A stretch of DNA of 8,819 bases. Source: an uncultured Selenomonas sp. (lineage in GTDB: Bacteria; Bacillota; Negativicutes; Selenomonadales; Selenomonadaceae). The notes below the pieces were generated by a model. That model was given only the letters and a program-made list of their open reading frames with translations, did not search any database and had not been told where the DNA came from. The stretch's first letter is position 1, and every line of letters starts with the position of its first letter. This document shows, piece after piece, positions 6,371 to 8,819 of this stretch. Both the position numbers and the translations under genes were made by a program. Location: contig CALGGN010000375.1 in NCBI GenBank assembly GCA_937915915.1, positions 1-8,819 of the forward strand, written 5' to 3'.

Positions 6371-6868
6371 TCAGAAACGATGCGTATCCATATCCTCCAT
6401 GACCAGTTTCTCCAGCAACTCCACCGTCATATCCCGCTCGCAATAGACACGCAGCCCATGCTTCAGCAGCAGCGCCGTTGCAACGCCCTGTCCGCGTATC
6501 TTCTTTCCCGTAAAACTGCCGTCATGGATACGCCGCACGCCGCAGGACGGGCTGCCTTCCTTCAGAATCGCTACGGTGGCCGCATGATCCTCAGCGATTT
6601 TCAACAGTTTCTCCGCCCCCATCAGCAGATACTCCGTTGTCTCCCTGCCCTCCGCATCAAAAGCCTTCCCCTTGCCCGCCAGCACCTTCTTGCCCGACAC
6701 ATGCGCAAGCTCCATGGGAGGGCGGGGGACCGGCATCATGGCAAGACACTCGGGGCATACCGCCACAAAGCGTTCGCACTCATTGTATTGCAGCAGCAGC
6801 TCGTGAGCGTTCGAGCCTCCGTCATATCGCACACTGTGCCCCAGCAGACAAGCACTTACCAAGATCAT
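6371..6868 (-). CDS. DUF523 family protein (TudS-like Fe-S desulfurase family)
   Basis: This 165-aa cytoplasmic protein belongs to the DUF523 family. The signatures are VSACLLG...VRYDG at the start (residues 4-17), AVCPEC...PVPRPPMEL (36-54), and LKEGSPSCG followed by HDGSFTGK (102-122). Cysteines 7, 38 and 109 fall in these three blocks. In the characterised member TudS, a thiouracil desulfurase, three conserved cysteines hold a [4Fe-4S] cluster that removes sulfur from thiolated uracil. The three blocks here fit that arrangement, but substrate and activity are inferred. Extra cysteines 31, 41 and 143 are not part of the usual set. The ATG at 6868 has AGAGG with a 7-base spacer. The gene begins 23 bases after fhs stops, so it is probably cotranscribed with it; it ends before the tRNA promoter. 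Confidence 0.88.
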   Translation of the reverse strand: MILVSACLLGHSVRYDGGSNAHELLLQYNECERFVAVCPECLAMMPVPRPPMELAHVSGKKVLAGKGKAFDAEGRETTEYLLMGAEKLLKIAEDHAATVAILKEGSPSCGVRRIHDGSFTGKKIRGQGVATALLLKHGLRVYCERDMTVELLEKLVMEDMDTHRF

Positions 6869-6891
6869 GCCAACGCCTCTTTTCTGCGGTA

Positions 6892-8559
6892 TCAGAACAA
6901 TCCCGTGATCCTTCCGTCCTCGGTGATATCCATATTCTCGGCTGCAGGCTTCTTCGGAAGCCCCGGCATGGTGAGGATATCCCCCGTCAGCGCCACCAAA
7001 AAGCCGGCGCCCGCCGATATGCGCAGTTCGCGCACCGTCACGCGGAATCCCTTCGGTCTGCCGAGCTTCGACGCGTCATCCGACAGGGAATACTGCGTCT
7101 TAGCCATGCACACCGGCATCTTGTCAAAGCCCGCCGCCTCGATATCCGCAAGCTGCTTCTTCGCCTCGGCCGTAAGGTCCACACCGTCCGCGCCGTAGAT
7201 TTCCCTTGCGATGGCCTCCAGCTTATTCTGCACAGTATCCCGCTCATCGTAAATGAAACGGAAGTCGGACTGCTGCTGCATCGCTTCCTCTACTTTCTCC
7301 GCAAGCGCAAGGCCGCCCGTGCTGCCCTTCGCCCACACCTCGGAAAGCGCCACGCTCGCGCCGAATTCCCTGCACTTCCGCTCCACGAAATCCAACTCCT
7401 CCTTGGTATCCGTGGGGAATGCATTGATGGCAACCACCGCGGGCAGCCCGAATTTCCGGACATTCTCGATATGCTTCGTGAGATTTGCAAGCCCCTTTTC
7501 CAATGCCTGCATATCCACTTGGTGCAAATCTCTTTGCGCCATGCCGCCGTGCATCTTCAGCGCACGTACCGTTGCCACGATGACCACCGCATCGGGATGG
7601 ATACCCGCAAAGCGGCACTTGATATCCAGGAACTTTTCCGCGCCCAGATCCGCGCCGAAACCTGCCTCTGTCACCACATAATCCGCGAGTTTCAGCGCAA
7701 ATTTCGTCGCCATGATGCTGTTGCAGCCATGCGCAATATTTGCAAAGGGCCCGCCATGGATGAGGGCAGGCGTCCCCTCCAAGGTCTGCACCAGATTCGG
7801 CTTGATGGCATCTTTGAAGAGCAGGGTGAGCGCTCCTGTCACATTCAGTTCCTTCGCACGCACCACGCGCCCGCTGCGCGTATAGGCCACCACGATCTCC
7901 CCCAGGCGGCGCTTCATATCCTCCAGACTGTCCGCAAGGCAGAGAATCGCCATCATCTCGGAGGCCACCGTGATATCAAATCCCGTCTCGCGGGGCACGC
8001 CATGCGCGCTGCCGCCAAGCCCGATCACCACACGGCGGAGCGCACGGTCATTGAGATCCAGCACACGTTTCCACACCACGCGGCGCACATCGATATCCAG
8101 TGCATTGCCCTGCTGGATATGGTTGTCGATGACCGCCGCCAGCAGGTTATGTGCCGTCGTGATGGCATGAAAATCCCCCGTGAAATGCAGGTTGATATCC
8201 TCCATCGGAACGACCTGCGCATAGCCGCCGCCTGCCGCGCCGCCCTTCAGTCCGAAGCATGGGCCCAAGGAAGGCTCCCGAAGAGCCACCACGACACGCT
8301 TCCCCTGCTGATGGAACGCATCCGCAAGACCTACGCTGTTCGTGGTCTTGCCCTCTCCCGCAGGCGTCGGGTTGATGGCCGTCACCAGCACCAGCTTTCC
8401 ATTGGGTCGCCCCTTCAGTCCCTGCCACATCGAAAGAGGAAGCTTTGCCTTGTATTTTCCGTAAAGTTCCAGCTCATCCTCTGAAATTCCCAGCTGCTCC
8501 GCAATCTTTTGAATCGGGCAAATCTTTGCCTCCTGCGCAATCTCCACATCCGTCTTCAT
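6892..8559 (-). CDS. fhs: Formate-tetrahydrofolate ligase
   Basis: This 555-aa cytoplasmic enzyme joins formate to tetrahydrofolate at the cost of ATP, giving 10-formyl-THF for purine, fMet-tRNA and one-carbon metabolism. The length matches the usual 555-560 aa. The N-terminal nucleotide-binding motif PTPAGEGKTT lies at 64-73 within LVTAINPTPAGEGKTT. The blocks FTGDFHAITTAHNLLAA and MHGGMA are also characteristic of the family, as is the C-terminal segment MPGLPKKPAAENMDI before the terminal GRITGLF. The ATG at 8559 has GGAGG (8570-8566) with a 6-base spacer, an excellent ribosome site. No strong promoter was found in the 123 bases upstream, so transcription may come from the preceding gene or a weak promoter. 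DUF523 follows in the same direction. The gene is complete with no sign of disruption. Confidence 0.98.
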   Translation of the reverse strand: MKTDVEIAQEAKICPIQKIAEQLGISEDELELYGKYKAKLPLSMWQGLKGRPNGKLVLVTAINPTPAGEGKTTNSVGLADAFHQQGKRVVVALREPSLGPCFGLKGGAAGGGYAQVVPMEDINLHFTGDFHAITTAHNLLAAVIDNHIQQGNALDIDVRRVVWKRVLDLNDRALRRVVIGLGGSAHGVPRETGFDITVASEMMAILCLADSLEDMKRRLGEIVVAYTRSGRVVRAKELNVTGALTLLFKDAIKPNLVQTLEGTPALIHGGPFANIAHGCNSIMATKFALKLADYVVTEAGFGADLGAEKFLDIKCRFAGIHPDAVVIVATVRALKMHGGMAQRDLHQVDMQALEKGLANLTKHIENVRKFGLPAVVAINAFPTDTKEELDFVERKCREFGASVALSEVWAKGSTGGLALAEKVEEAMQQQSDFRFIYDERDTVQNKLEAIAREIYGADGVDLTAEAKKQLADIEAAGFDKMPVCMAKTQYSLSDDASKLGRPKGFRVTVRELRISAGAGFLVALTGDILTMPGLPKKPAAENMDITEDGRITGLF

Positions 8560-8682
8560 GCCTTTCCTCCCCTCAATGGAAACCCTAAGGAATTGTTCAT
8601 AACCAACTATGTACCAATTCTACAGGCAAGTCTCGCACTCCTGCTAAACAGACAAAAAATGAATGGGCACCCTCTCTTTCTC
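8560..8682. other. Intergenic gap upstream of fhs
   Basis: The 123 bases contain the fhs ribosome site and, on the minus strand, several AT-rich hexamers such as TAGAAT, but no pair of promoter boxes at proper spacing. An imperfect hairpin can form from CAGG (8623-8626) to CCTG (8640-8643). I saw no folate riboswitch signature and no clear terminator for the gene entering from the right. Confidence 0.4.
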
Positions 8683-8819
8683 TTACCTTACCGCCAACAA
8701 AATAACTGCTTTCTCCTCCGGCAGGACATCCAGTTCCGCCTCTAAAACCGAGAGCATCTGTTCCCTAGTGTAGCAGGTTTCAAATAACTTGCTGTTTGAA
8801 CGCAGGATAAATTTTCGTG
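8683..8819 (-). CDS. Partial unknown protein, C-terminal 44 residues
   Basis: A minus-strand frame is open from the right edge to a TAA at 8685-8683. It encodes 44 residues, including CYTREQMLSVLEAELDVL (15-32) and ending PEEKAVILLAVR. The acidic, leucine-rich helix and the codon choice look like a real coding end rather than chance. The start and most of the protein are outside the window. I do not recognise the family. It is cytoplasmic in character, with no membrane segment visible, and lies 123 bases upstream of fhs in the same direction, so the two may be linked transcriptionally. Confidence 0.6.
   Translation of the reverse strand, partial: RKFILRSNSKLFETCYTREQMLSVLEAELDVLPEEKAVILLAVR

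Noticed and set aside
6637..8484. 615-aa plus-strand open frame opposite fhs
   Set aside because: His/Arg-rich shadow of fhs extending into DUF523; no domain and no ribosome site.
8560..8682. Possible tetrahydrofolate riboswitch upstream of fhs
   Set aside because: The region lacks the conserved THF riboswitch core that I know; only an imperfect short hairpin is visible.
8509..8745. 78-aa plus-strand open frame over the fhs start and upstream gap
   Set aside because: It overlaps the fhs 5' end and the better-supported minus-strand partial gene; no ribosome site or family.
231..8814. Recurring GCAGGAT motif near 104-98 (minus), 231-237 and 8802-8808 as a possible regulatory repeat
   Set aside because: The right copy lies in a likely coding end, the others share only a few bases around the core; too short to separate from chance.

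Overview
The window looks like chromosomal DNA from a moderately GC-rich, low-GC-Gram-positive-related bacterium. The best guess is a Negativicutes member such as Selenomonas or a relative. The clues are purine-rich Shine-Dalgarno sites, TATAAT/TTGnnn promoters, frequent GTG and TTG starts, tRNAs with encoded CCA ends, and a mix of formate-tetrahydrofolate ligase with a bacterial GlnRS. This assignment is an inference from gene content and style; no 16S or marker gene is present.

Layout, left to right. A minus-strand gene with a signal peptide runs off the left edge (1-52). It is divergent from putP (310-1788, +), the only complete plus-strand gene, and the two are separated by a palindrome-rich intergenic region. 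putP has a near-consensus promoter and a TTG start. It converges on a minus-strand operon across a 16-bp perfect hairpin (1794-1832) that probably terminates both sides. Read in its own direction, that operon is: HD-domain phosphohydrolase (6003 to 5206), glnS (5193 to 3514), a 103-aa unknown protein (3505 to 3194), and an ArsB/NhaD-type ion transporter (3170 to 1881). Gaps between these genes are 8 to 23 bases. Upstream lies a small tRNA transcription unit, tRNA-Asn(GUU) then tRNA-Glu(UUC), with a clear promoter and an intrinsic terminator. Further upstream are fhs (8559 to 6892) and a DUF523/TudS-type protein (6868 to 6371). The 3' end of one more minus-strand gene enters from the right edge (8819 to 8683).

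How the genes fit together. The content is mostly housekeeping: proline/sodium symport, a second ion transporter, glutamine-tRNA charging, tRNAs for Glu and Asn, one-carbon activation of formate, and a small Fe-S desulfurase-like protein. I saw no mobile element, CRISPR array, phage gene or obvious defence system. The points that deserve a second look are small: the uncharacterised 103-aa protein between glnS and the transporter, the fhs-DUF523 pairing, two competing reading frames at the left edge, an apparent ATG lying inside a -10 box, and inverted repeats around the putP and tRNA promoters.
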